NCBI GenBank assembly: GCA_021234155.1
Contig: JAJEKV010000017.1
Span: 16,705,478-16,769,477, forward strand
Reading direction: 5' to 3'
DNA: 64,000 nucleotides
Origin: Isoetes taiwanensis
Taxonomy: Eukaryota; Streptophyta; Lycopodiopsida; Isoetales; Isoetaceae
Both the position numbers and the translations under genes were made by a program. Every line of letters begins with the position of its first letter. The stretch's first letter is position 1. Shown one piece after another: positions 32,563 through 42,098 of this stretch. The notes beneath the pieces were generated by a model. It did no database searches, had not been told where the DNA came from, and saw nothing but the letters and a program-made list of their open reading frames with translations.

Positions 32563-33697
32563 TTATCTACTCGTTCTCTTGATGAACCTCTACAATGTTA
32601 AGTCTTTGTTCATTAGAGTCATCCTCTTTGCATGTAGAGCGCAGACCAAGGAGTCTTCGAAGTTCTGTACCAACTCCGTCTTTGTTGCTTCTTGGATTGC
32701 CAGCAGCATATTGTTGGTCACTCTGAATCCTGTGACGAACTCGTCCATTATCTCCTTAACAAGCCTCATGAATGGTGCTCGTGGTATTAGAAAGCTGTAG
32801 CTTTGCTGAAAATGCCAAATTTCTTTAGCAGCTCTTGAGAAGACCGAGTCTCTTCTCCGCTTCATCAGCTTCTTTGCTGGCTCAGGTAGAGTCTCTGGTG
32901 GAGGCTTCAAGGCGACCTGCTCTTTCGTGGGTTTGCCTCCCGTGATGTATTATATCCTATGAGCATCGTAGTACTTCTTATAGGCCTGGTACATCTTCAT
33001 GTAGGCCTGATAAGCAGCCAGCTCCTTCTTGTATTCCCTATCTTGGGACAGAACATAGGACTCCCGCACCGTTTCTAGCGGTTTCTTTTGTTTGTCGGGG
33101 ATGGGCTTCCACATGGGGAACGGTAGGACTGATGTCTCCTGTGCAGGTGCGTGTTCTTCCTCTAGTTTCTTGGGCTCTTCCTCCGACATGTCGGTTTCCT
33201 CACAAGATCCCTGGATGACTTGCCCGCTCCCGAATCCCTCTTCTCTATAATTCCGCTTGGATAGGCAACGAGCGATTTCCAACTCAGAATCTACGCCAGA
33301 CTCAGATTTTGGAGGGGTGGTTTCGTTGTCCGGTTCCCTCTGTGTGATAGTGATCCCCCCCATCTTCTATTTCTTCGGCGTAGTCTTGGTCTTTCTGCGC
33401 GGCTGGGCTTGTCCGTCCTATTCGTGCTCTTCTGTTTCCTTGCCTTTTCCTTTCATGTTCTCTCCCTTTTTCATAGTTTGCTCCGCATGCCTCTCTTCCT
33501 TCCTCTTCCTCTTTTCCTCGTTTGTTGCCTGCTTCTCTGCACGCTCTAGGTTTTAAACGTCTGGCCTTCTTATTCAGTTTGGTGGTGTCTTTGTCCTTGG
33601 TCTTAGAGTGCTCGAGCTTTTGCTGACAGGCGAGGACCTAGGCACTTGCGAATTCTAGAGGAGTCATCTTCCTTGCCGTCTGTTTGGTGCAGGCCAT
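32563..33697 (-). pseudogene. Histone H3-like gene with long tail insertion (decayed)
   Basis: The ATG at 33697 begins MACTKQTARKMT, nine of ten residues equal to the H3 tail MARTKQTARK. The R2-to-Cys change is one CpG transition; K4 and K9 are kept. About 230 residues of charged, low-complexity sequence follow (PKKLEEEHAP, YKKELAAYQAYMKMYQAY). Then comes a complete H3 fold at 32850-32590: KEIWHFQQSYSFLI, PFMRLVKEI, LLAIQEA, FEDSLVCALHAKRMTLMNKD. It aligns to canonical H3 without gaps and its reading ends at the H3 C-terminal position (stop at 32565). Decay: TAG at codon 20, a frameshift probably at the G7 run near 33358, TAA at about 32948, and TAG after KDLTL. Loop 1 has canonical H3 length, so it is not an obvious CENH3. 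No intron is seen. Confidence 0.85.
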
Positions 33698-33800
33698 GTG
33701 CAAAATCTTTCGAATCGGAGGTCGAACGCCTAAAAATCGCGTCAGGAGCGGAGAGCAAGAATCGAAGTTGAAACCCTAACTTATGATAGGTCGAGGTCCC

Positions 33801-33808
33801 TATTTATA
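33801..33808 (-). promoter_or_regulatory. TATA box of the H3-like gene
   Basis: TATAAATA on the minus strand, 104 bp upstream of the H3-like ATG. Telo-box-like AAACCCTAA (33771-33779) lies near the expected start of transcription, as in many plant genes. Hairpin HP1 is a further 110 bp upstream. Confidence 0.6.
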
Positions 33809-33920
33809 GAATTGGGCAATTTTTAGGGTTTGGCATGGGAAAATGGTATTACTTAATTTCTTAAATAATTAGTGTTTGGTAGCTTCAAATGCCTTAGTTC
33901 TTTAGGACATTTTGGGTTTG

Positions 33921-33988
33921 AGTACTCTGAAAATGTGCCAGAAGGTCATTAGGATAGTCCTAATGTCCTCGCACATTCTCAGATTACT
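33921..33988. repeat. Hairpin HP1 (68-nt imperfect palindrome)
   Basis: Outer arms AGTACTCTGAAAATGTGC and GCACATTCTCAGATTACT; inner arms CATTAGGA and TCCTAATG around TAG. Located upstream of the H3-like promoter. Confidence 0.8.
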
Positions 33989-34366
33989 AGATGGTTTGTT
34001 TAAGATATTTATTCATTGGTAATTCTACTGCGATATCCTAGCTTCAAATTTAATCATGGGTGCTTTTTTGCTTAACCTACCCAACTTTTTGAAGTTATAG
34101 CACCTTACCAGCACCTAAATTAACGAGCACAGACGGGCTCGGACGGGCTCATGATGGGCTCGTGACGTGTTTGAAGTGACGGACTGACGGGTTCTGACGG
34201 CTTCAATTCCGACGGTTATACTCTGACGGCCATCATCATAGAATTTTCGCGCGCAGCCACCTTACCTTGCATTCGAGCTCTTGAACAAACTTATCTCCCA
34301 AGCTTTGTGTATTTGTACTCTGTTTTTCTTCCTTTGCAATTCCGGCAGCTCTTTTGCAACTATACC

Positions 34367-35721
34367 ATGAGTTCTCCCCAGGCGCCAGAGGTATCGCATT
34401 TTTTGCTATCTTTTTTTAGAAAATGTTTGTGCTTCAAACAAATTTATAATAAAGTACTCAAATGTAAGTGGTTTTCTTGTTTTATTATATTTAATTTGAA
34501 GCCGGCAAGAACACGATATGAATTCTTTGAGTTTGGAAAGTGGAGTCGTCGGAAGAAAGCCAAGCCAAATCAAGGCAAAAGAAGTATCAAATGCTGAATT
34601 TTTATCGGTTTTTGAAGTTCCTTTGAGGTCGGGAAGATCAACATCAAGGAAATCAAGCAGCATTCGAAAGCGAAGTTCAATGAACTCCTTGAAAAAGTAT
34701 ACCAGAATGGCCCTACCAACAATGAAGTGAGGACTCGTTTTGCAAGAGTATTTGTATGGCGAGAACACCCCTAAGGCTTTTGGTGACCGAAAATTACAAG
34801 GTAAATTGGGCATCTTTAGCGCCAGACTCCCGCATTTTCGTAGTTCATAAGAGTAAAGATCATGAAGTAAATTGTTTTGAAGCTAACCTCAATGTGATTA
34901 TCAATCACATTAGAAGCTTGTCAGACATGAAATTAAAGGAAAAAAGGCAGCTTTGTTGAAGAAGGTAGGTGCAGTGCAATGTGCTGATGCTACTTGCACT
35001 TTATTGTAAGCAAATTTCAGAGAAGAGAGAATCTATCAAACTTTACAGTGCAGATTTGCCTAACAACCAAGCTTTGGTTGCATACTTGAAGAAAGAAGAA
35101 GCAAGTTTAATGGATTTACTTTCTGAAACTATTGGGAGTGCTAATGTTGCTGATGCAGAAAAGTTGAAGGAAGAAATCAAATCCTTGGAAGTGAATATTG
35201 AAGCATATGGCCATAGGATGGAGTTTTGGAATGCAAAGTCCAAACACATATCTACTATGCAGATTTTAGCCAAAGGTAAGAAGGAACTCAAAGTTCACAT
35301 GGGTGTTTATGATCTGCCTCGAGATCAATTTGCTGAAAGATACAGTTTTCTTACCAAGTTATCATGTGATCATAAATGCTTTGGTTCTGTCTTGGATACT
35401 ATGCATTGTACAGTGGCAGGTTGTGGGGTAGAAGTGCCTGACAAGCTTGAGCAAGAACTTGGTTACTTTAAAGCAGATGAAGATGAAGTAACCGAGGAGT
35501 ATGAAGAGTCTTCTGATGAAGATGTGAAGGTGACAAAGGTCACAAAGGTGAAAGGAAAAGGTAAAGACATGGGTGAGGATTCCAACTCTGTTACAACTGA
35601 GTATGACAAACCTATTTCCAAAGATTTTGTTGCTAAGAGGAAAGGCAAGAAGAAGATTCTTAGGAGCAGCAACAAGAAAGCAAGATCGGGAAGTCGGTCA
35701 AGTCCTAAGAGGCGTAACTAG
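34367..35721 (+). pseudogene. T2 accessory protein (degenerate RING region)
   Basis: Homologue of the T1 accessory gene with the same plan: mini exon (MSSPQAPE, 34367-34390, donor GTATCG), then ARTRYEF, a helical part (AEKLKEEIKSLEVNIEAYGHRMEFWNAK as coiled coil) and the finger region. The first C-x2-C pair of the RING-like finger is deleted; what remains is SCDHKC...MHCTVAGCG. The C-terminus is acidic then very basic (VAKRKGKKKILRSSNKKAR), ending RRN at 35721. Frame changes near 34740 and 34960 break it. Confidence 0.65.
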
Positions 35722-37099
35722 TCCCGAACATGAGATCCCAACAACTCTGTTACACCGGGTTCTCCACTTGCTTCTCCTGTTACACATGCTTCTCTGTTAC
35801 ACCTCGCTGCGATTCTGGCTCCAACACATGAAGAGCCTACTCCTTCAAAGTCACCATTCACAGATATCCAATCGATGAGGAAGACCTCACTCTTGCGAGA
35901 GAAGTTTATAAGGAATTTGGATAAGCGGTTGCTAGCTTTGCGGTGTTAAAGTTGAAGTTTGGTTTTGAAACAATCTTAAGTTTTCAATGTTAAGCTGCGC
36001 TCTGTCGGGTAAATTTTGAGTATGATCCGCAATTTTGTGAATATATGATGTGTCTCTAAGTTATTGAATATGTAAACTACATGTTGAATATGTGACAGTC
36101 CGCAATTTTTTGAATGTGACCATGTGCGTAACCACTTGAACATATGAACTTTGTGCTTCTTTAAAATTTTGTATATATTTTTTTCTTCATTGGTTCAGTT
36201 CTCTTGTTTATGCAAAGTGTTTTGTACACTGTAACCAATTCTTACAATTCAAAGCGATATTCTCGCAATACCACGGAAGAATTAAAACAATTCAAATGAT
36301 ATTCAAACAATTCAATTGATACGCAATACCACAGTATATTCGCAATACAATTCAAACATGCATACAGCTCAAATTCTATTTGCCCTTTCCCATGGTTTAT
36401 GGCTTGCACACAATCTTAAAGATCATCGAGAGACAATTCCAAGTGATTATACTACTAAAGAAACTTTGAACACTCTCATTTGCAAATCTTAGCTCATTGC
36501 CGTGTCATTGACCAATTTTTTACTGGTCAATGACGATCTTTTGAAATAGCTAAGTGCATCCGACTTGAGAGAAAGTTTTATATCTACTTAAGTACATCTC
36601 TCAAGCATATAAACCAATTTGGATTCAACACGAAATACATTAAGGCCTGCTAGCATTTGGCATTTGAAGTACAGTCTTTTTTCTCGAATTGGGAAATCGA
36701 TTGCAAACCGCGTGTAACAGAGCTTCATTCTTGCAAGATCAAGGTATAGATTGGTTGCCATGTGCAACCCTGGAGGTCCTGCACCAACTCAATTGAGGGA
36801 TTACCGGGATCGCAACCAAATCTTACATTTCAAAATAAAACGCAACTAGTTCTTACTATTCAAACTAGATTCTCGCAATAGCAAAAAAGAATGAAACTTT
36901 TCTTTATTACTTGAATATGAATGTTACAATTGAATACAATTTGGTTAGCACTAGCAATGCTTGTATGATAGTAAAGAATTCATTTGGTTCCATTTCTCAT
37001 TGAAGAACTTCGGTCTTGAGGCTGTGCTCATCCTCATCTACTAAGCTATCTGCATAAAGACTACTCTTGTGCTCCAAAACTTCGATCTAAAAGATGATC
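35722..37099. other. T2 interior between the convergent genes
   Basis: About 1.4 kb without an ORF of note. 36230-36360 and 36830-36900 share short phrases (TTCTCGCAATA, ATTCAAAC) that look like a weak internal repetition. No other function seen. Confidence 0.4.
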
Positions 37100-40000
37100 A
37101 TGAACATCCTTTGGAAGTTTGTATATGTTTTCACTTACGACCACCATATCAAAGCAACACGACATGACCAAGTGGTTGTATGCATTGCACTCGGTGCATC
37201 TTCAAGCAATTCAAATTCACTACCTCCTAAAAACTTATAATACTTACCCGAGAGGACCACTTCTCTTCTAGCAAATTTAGCACCCCATGCATCTTTAAAT
37301 GCCCTCTCTACAATGTGTTTAGGCTTAGTGCATTTGATGATGTAGAAGTCTACCTGTTCCTTGTTGTTGGCCTCGGATGGTGCTTTTGCAAAATTATCCC
37401 CAACATCAACTACATCAGAAACCCATTCATGATCCCCTTCATAGATAGGACCTGTAATGTTTCCATTTCGTCTTCAAGACTGGAATTAGTTGAGAATAAA
37501 CCCAAGATCCTATTACGCTTTTGTTTATGCACTTCCCAAACTTTCACCCGCCTTCCAAAAGAATAATGAAGCAACCTGAAATCCATATGAGCAACCCGAG
37601 TAGGGTCATTGGAATGCATGTGTCTGATACAATGCAACTTTTCGAAACTGTTAATGTCTTACAATCATGATCATCACTTCTATCAACCTCATTGATAGCT
37701 ATCTCCCAAAAAAATATCGCAAAAGGAATCATGTAAAATAACATGCAATGCAAACAACATGTAAAACCTGAACTACTGTGTACCTGCAAGGATGATCTCC
37801 TTCATTGTCACAATTTGACTTAAAATGTGCTCTGCAAAACACAACTGCATCATGTGCATTCCTTAGTGGTACTGAATTCCTCTTCAACATCTCATGTGTG
37901 AGGGCTCTTTTATTACAAAGACAAAGCACCATCATGCTCACCGCAAGGATTGATTCTGTAATTTTTAAAGAAATGCCAATTAAAAAAGAACCAATAGACT
38001 AAAATAAAAGTAATTACCTTTGCCATGATATGATGCAAAGAAATTCCAGTGTATTGGTTTTCCAGTGCTTTGAAAGAACCTGCCTAGGAAGTAGAACATC
38101 CTCCACATGACATGATTCTTGTAATGGACACCCTTGTCAGCAAGGAAAACTACATGTTTTTGCAAACAATGTTGAACGAAGAGTACATCATGTTCTCTAT
38201 CATCACTTATGTAAAAATGTGTTTCCTTAATGATCTTTCTATTCTGTTCTGTAGAAGGTGGAGCATGCCTATATATGATGTGCACCAAAATGGTGCATTG
38301 GTCATTCCTCCAATGCAAGCTTTGTATTTCTTGTTGGATTTTGAAGGTGTAGTTCTCTGCAAAGTCAATCACTGAAACTATAGTGTCCTTTGGAAAAGCT
38401 GCCAAACACTCCCTAAACTGTTTTGCTTGCCATCTGGCTTCATAATTATGAGGGATGAATGGAATGAGGAAGGTATCGACAAATTGGAACAACTCGCATC
38501 TTGGTGTCGCGTCTTGTAAACAAGCTTGTTGACGGGTTTGGGAGCTTCCTACAAAAGAAGCAAAAACATATATCGATTACCACCTTTTTTGGATTTAACA
38601 TTTCAAGTTACTTGTAATACCTTCTTCTTAGCCTTCCGGATCTTTTTTCGACTGAATTCTCATCAACAGTCTTACCAAAGCACCACCTTTCTTACGTCAC
38701 GAATTCGAATTCTCGGAGATCTTGCCAAAGCCACCACCTTTCTTTTCCGACCCGGCCTTTGTTCTTCCCTGCATTCTTCTCAGCAGCTCCTTTCTTCTTA
38801 ACAAGTTTTTCCTTCTCAGCAAATGTTACCTTGTCCTCCTCATAAACCTGTTATGTTCAAAAGAAGAGTTTGAGCTGAAAAGAATATCTCATTTAAGAAT
38901 AACAATTTGAATTACCTTATCAAATGTCTTCCAATCTACTTGATGGTTCAACTTGTAATCTCTTTCTTTTTTGGACAAGTTGGCACTTTGTTTTTTCCAC
39001 AAGCCTTGCATTTAAGCCAGACAATTATGTTGATGCCACTCTTACGATTCATCCTTAGGACATACCAAAGATCTCCAAAGCTCAGAGGTTGAAGCATATG
39101 TAGCTTTAGATGCATTGCAGGTTGGTCCTATACCACATACATCACAATTGCATGTGCAATTTGGACCATGGAGGTCCTGACATATGGAGGCTTTAGAGCA
39201 TGAAATGCTGTAAATGATATTTGAAAGTATGGATATTGCCTTTCAAATCGTTGGAAGAAAACTTCTTTGCGAAAGAACAACATATCAACAACCTTAAGTT
39301 GAAAATCTTAAACCTTAACAATTTGAAAACAAATTGCTTTAAAATTACCTGTGTCTCTTCAAGAAAGTGTAGTGCATGCAATATCTTCTTTCCAGAAGTT
39401 GCTTTTATCTTGATGACATGTTTCTTACATGGGGAAACTCTTGTATTGTGTCTCCAAAAATCCACCACTAGTTTTCTCTCGTCATAAGAGAGTTTGTCAC
39501 ATCTAATCTTATTTTTGAACATGGACCATGGACCCTCACCAAGTTCAGCATCTACTCTTCTTCTTACAGCAGTTGTGACAATCTTTCTGTTCAGGCATAG
39601 AGTTCTGGAGAAAGCTGATTTGTTAATATTGGTATTGACAAAGATAAACCATGTGACAATTCTTGCCCTCTTAATATCTGTTTTCTTCTCATTCTTATGA
39701 TCTGCAAAAGAGTTCTTTAAATTCTCCACAATTTTCTTCATTCTGATTCATCCTTGGAGTTAGGAACAACAAGTTCGGTAGCCACTTTGCGTGAGACTTA
39801 ATTATCTCTTTCCTATCCCTACAACTTGCATTAACAAGAACCTCTTTCACCTTCACTGCAACCTTTTTTGATAGCATTCTCTTCTTCCATGTGCTTAGAT
39901 CACCTTGGAGCAATGCTTCTTCATCTGCTGCAATTTCCCTTTCCCTCTTAAGCTCTCTCTCTTTTCTCCTTAACTCAGCTCTATACCTTCTAAAAGCATG

Positions 40001-40480
40001 ACAATCTGCTAGAAAAAAAGAATCTGAAGTGAAAAAAGTCAAAGAAACCTTTGTAGAGTTGTTAAATCATGCAAACCTTGCTTACCTTGAAAATGAGGTT
40101 GATCATGACATTGGGTTCCTTGTGTATTATCTTGATGACACCCTTCATAACAAGAAAGACAACAAAGATTAGCAAAAGAAAAGTTCAAAGTAAATTCAAG
40201 GAATCCAATTCCTTGAAATCGACTTAAAGAAGGTTGCACACCTTCTTCACTTTGGACATCTTGAGTTCCCTGTTGGCGCCACCCTTCAGACTCTTGGAAA
40301 TCACCTTCATGGTAAGAAGGTTGCAAATCTTCATGAAATGCAGACTCTTCATTGTCTCCATAAGGTTCGGGATTGTGACGGTAAACATTTTCTAGAATTA
40401 AAGCAAACATCAACAAATAAGGAAAGAAATCAACAACAAATATGTAAGTTCAAAATTACCTGAATCTATAGGAATTGATG
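37100..40480 (-). pseudogene. T2 transposase (inactivated)
   Basis: Homologue of the T1 transposase. Recognisable parts: the coiled N-terminus (RAELRRKERELKRER, 39960), the HTH-like region (NKSAFSRTLCLNRKIV, LSYDERKLVVDFW; 39450-39640), the Cys-rich segment (CTCNCDVCG, about 39140), VIDFAENYTFKIQQEIQ (38350), NFFASYHGKG (38030), KRALTHEMLKRN (37890), and a C-terminal part near 37320. Against T1, the block with the SDG Asp and QWKG is deleted (HVMW joins directly to MFYFLG), which removes a catalytic residue. Several stops and frameshifts lie between. Confidence 0.7.
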
Positions 40481-41189
40481 TAGCCATATGTAACTGATCA
40501 GTTCAAAGCAAACTCATAGATTAATATGCATTTCAGCATACATGAAAATGAAATGCATCATGATCCTCAATTACCATGGTAAATATCTAGCACAAATTCG
40601 CTTGCATTCGGCCCGAAACTTGTTGGCTCTGTTCTTGAATGCACTTGCGGATTGCGACAAATTGCATCGACAATTCGGGAACAACCGCCAAAAAAATTTT
40701 CACCGACTGAAAACTTGGAGGCTAGATAGCGGTTTTGCAACATCAAAATTAACTTGATTCTTGCACCACGGATGCATGCGAAAAGCTTCTCTCCATTCCG
40801 CCATAGATAGGCGTAATTGGAGAAATCTAGCAAAGAAAAGAAATTCATGGTATTTATACTCTGAAGAACTTCAAAACCGCCAAATTTACTTTCAAATTGC
40901 TTGCCGAACATGGCGTCATCACCTCGCATCAGCAGCACGGATCAACAACCCGCACGGATTGCTGAAGTGGCAATTTCCTGGGCTTCGGAAATTTGGCGCC
41001 CAGGAGGAAATGGCGGGTGAAGTGCTATGACGAGCGAAAAAAATTTCACTTGACGGGTCCAGCACCCGACCAGCACAAGCGTCGCCCACATAAAAAGTTG
41101 AGTACCTTAAAAAAAAACACACCCTCATAAGCTATAATTGATTCTTCTTTTTATCTTTGGACTTACGTTTTACTGCTGGAATAATTCTA

Positions 41190-41218
41190 ATGGTGCTCTA
41201 GCGCATTCTCAGACTACT
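41190..41218. repeat. Single arm of hairpin HP4
   Basis: TAATGGTGCTCTAGCGCATT continuing CTCAGACTACT, equivalent to the 3' arm of HP3/HP2. The partner arm is not present next to it. It places this stretch in the same element as 31.8-34.05 kb. Confidence 0.65.
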
Positions 41219-41400
41219 GGAAGTGGTTTCTAGGTGGCTTTTAATTATAACTAACTAGCTAATCCTCCTATTATGGGGGAAAAAAAATTTCTCCCCATTT
41301 TCGAAGTTCTTGCTTGGGTTGTTAACTCCAAGACTGAATTCTAGGATAGTTAGTGCTATTGGATGATGGCCAGTGCTCGATCTTGGTCAACCAAGGCCAT

Positions 41401-41700
41401 GGCTCTGATACCATTGTGACGTCCCCCGATCATATACGATGCTCCCATCGTACACAAACTGGAGATTCCCCCCCTTTGGCCATGCTACCATCGAGAGGCC
41501 ACCCATCTGACGTGGGATTCCCAATGGCGGGCAGGAATCCTACGTGGGAGGACTAAACGTGCTATTTACCCCGTCTCCCTCGGGACCCACCTAGCAATGC
41601 GGAAGCGTGTAACATAAGTACATAACAACAATAATACATATAACCACCTCGAAGGGTGAACATCACCATAACAACATAAGCTATTATCATAATAACATAT
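41401..41700 (-). mobile_element. LTR-retroelement 5' end: PBS and LTR remnant
   Basis: On the minus strand TGGTATCAGAGCC (41413-41401) is the classic primer-binding site for plant initiator-Met tRNA. One base away an LTR-like end starts TGTGACGTCC (41415 onward on the plus strand). The far end of the LTR is not defined. It is oriented so that the H3-like gene, ORF2 and ORF3 lie downstream of the PBS on the same strand. Confidence 0.6.
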
Positions 41701-42098
41701 ACAGTAATGGCACATCCTACCTAAGGCTCAGACTCAAGGTATGACTGATGGCTTGGGGTCTCCAGAAGTCAAGAAGACAAAATTCATGGCAAATGGATTT
41801 GGCTGGCATAGAACATGGTCGTTGGGTAAACCACTCCATCCGCCCCTCCTGTGTATACTTTGCAGATAGGCTAATGCGTCAAGAAGAGACTAGTATTTCT
41901 CATGCATTGCGTGCTGCCATTTGTGATGTCGTGATCCTTGAATACTTGATTTGCTTGAACACTTATAACACATGATAACCTCTAAGCAGTTTGTTTGTGG
42001 CGTGGCATTTTGGTAAATACCAAACACGCAGGGACAATATAGAAATTATTAAATCTTGTAAGGGCATTTTTGTAGCTTTCTTGTGTATTAAAAGAACC
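41701..42098. other. Intergenic, 3' flank of receptor kinase
   Basis: No ORF or repeat recognised. It probably holds the 3' untranslated region and terminator of the receptor kinase gene on the minus strand. Confidence 0.4.

Larger units (their letters stand above)
34058..41124 (-). mobile_element. Two-gene DNA transposon T2 (7.1 kb, inverted relative to T1)
   Basis: Ends GGGTGCTTTTTTGC...and the complement of GGGTGTGTTTTTTTT, flanked by an exact 4-bp duplication TCAT (34054-34057 and 41125-41128). Inner end sequences share AACTTTTT, ACCTACTC-like and repeated GGTGCTG blocks with T1. Accessory gene plus, transposase minus: the same convergent pair as T1 but flipped. Both proteins are damaged, so this copy is older or less preserved. 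It is inserted in element C between hairpins HP4 and HP1. Confidence 0.85.

Noticed and set aside
32563-33697. Identification of the H3-like gene as a centromeric CENH3
   Set aside because: The N-terminus keeps the canonical H3 tail and loop 1 has canonical length without the extra residue typical of CENH3.
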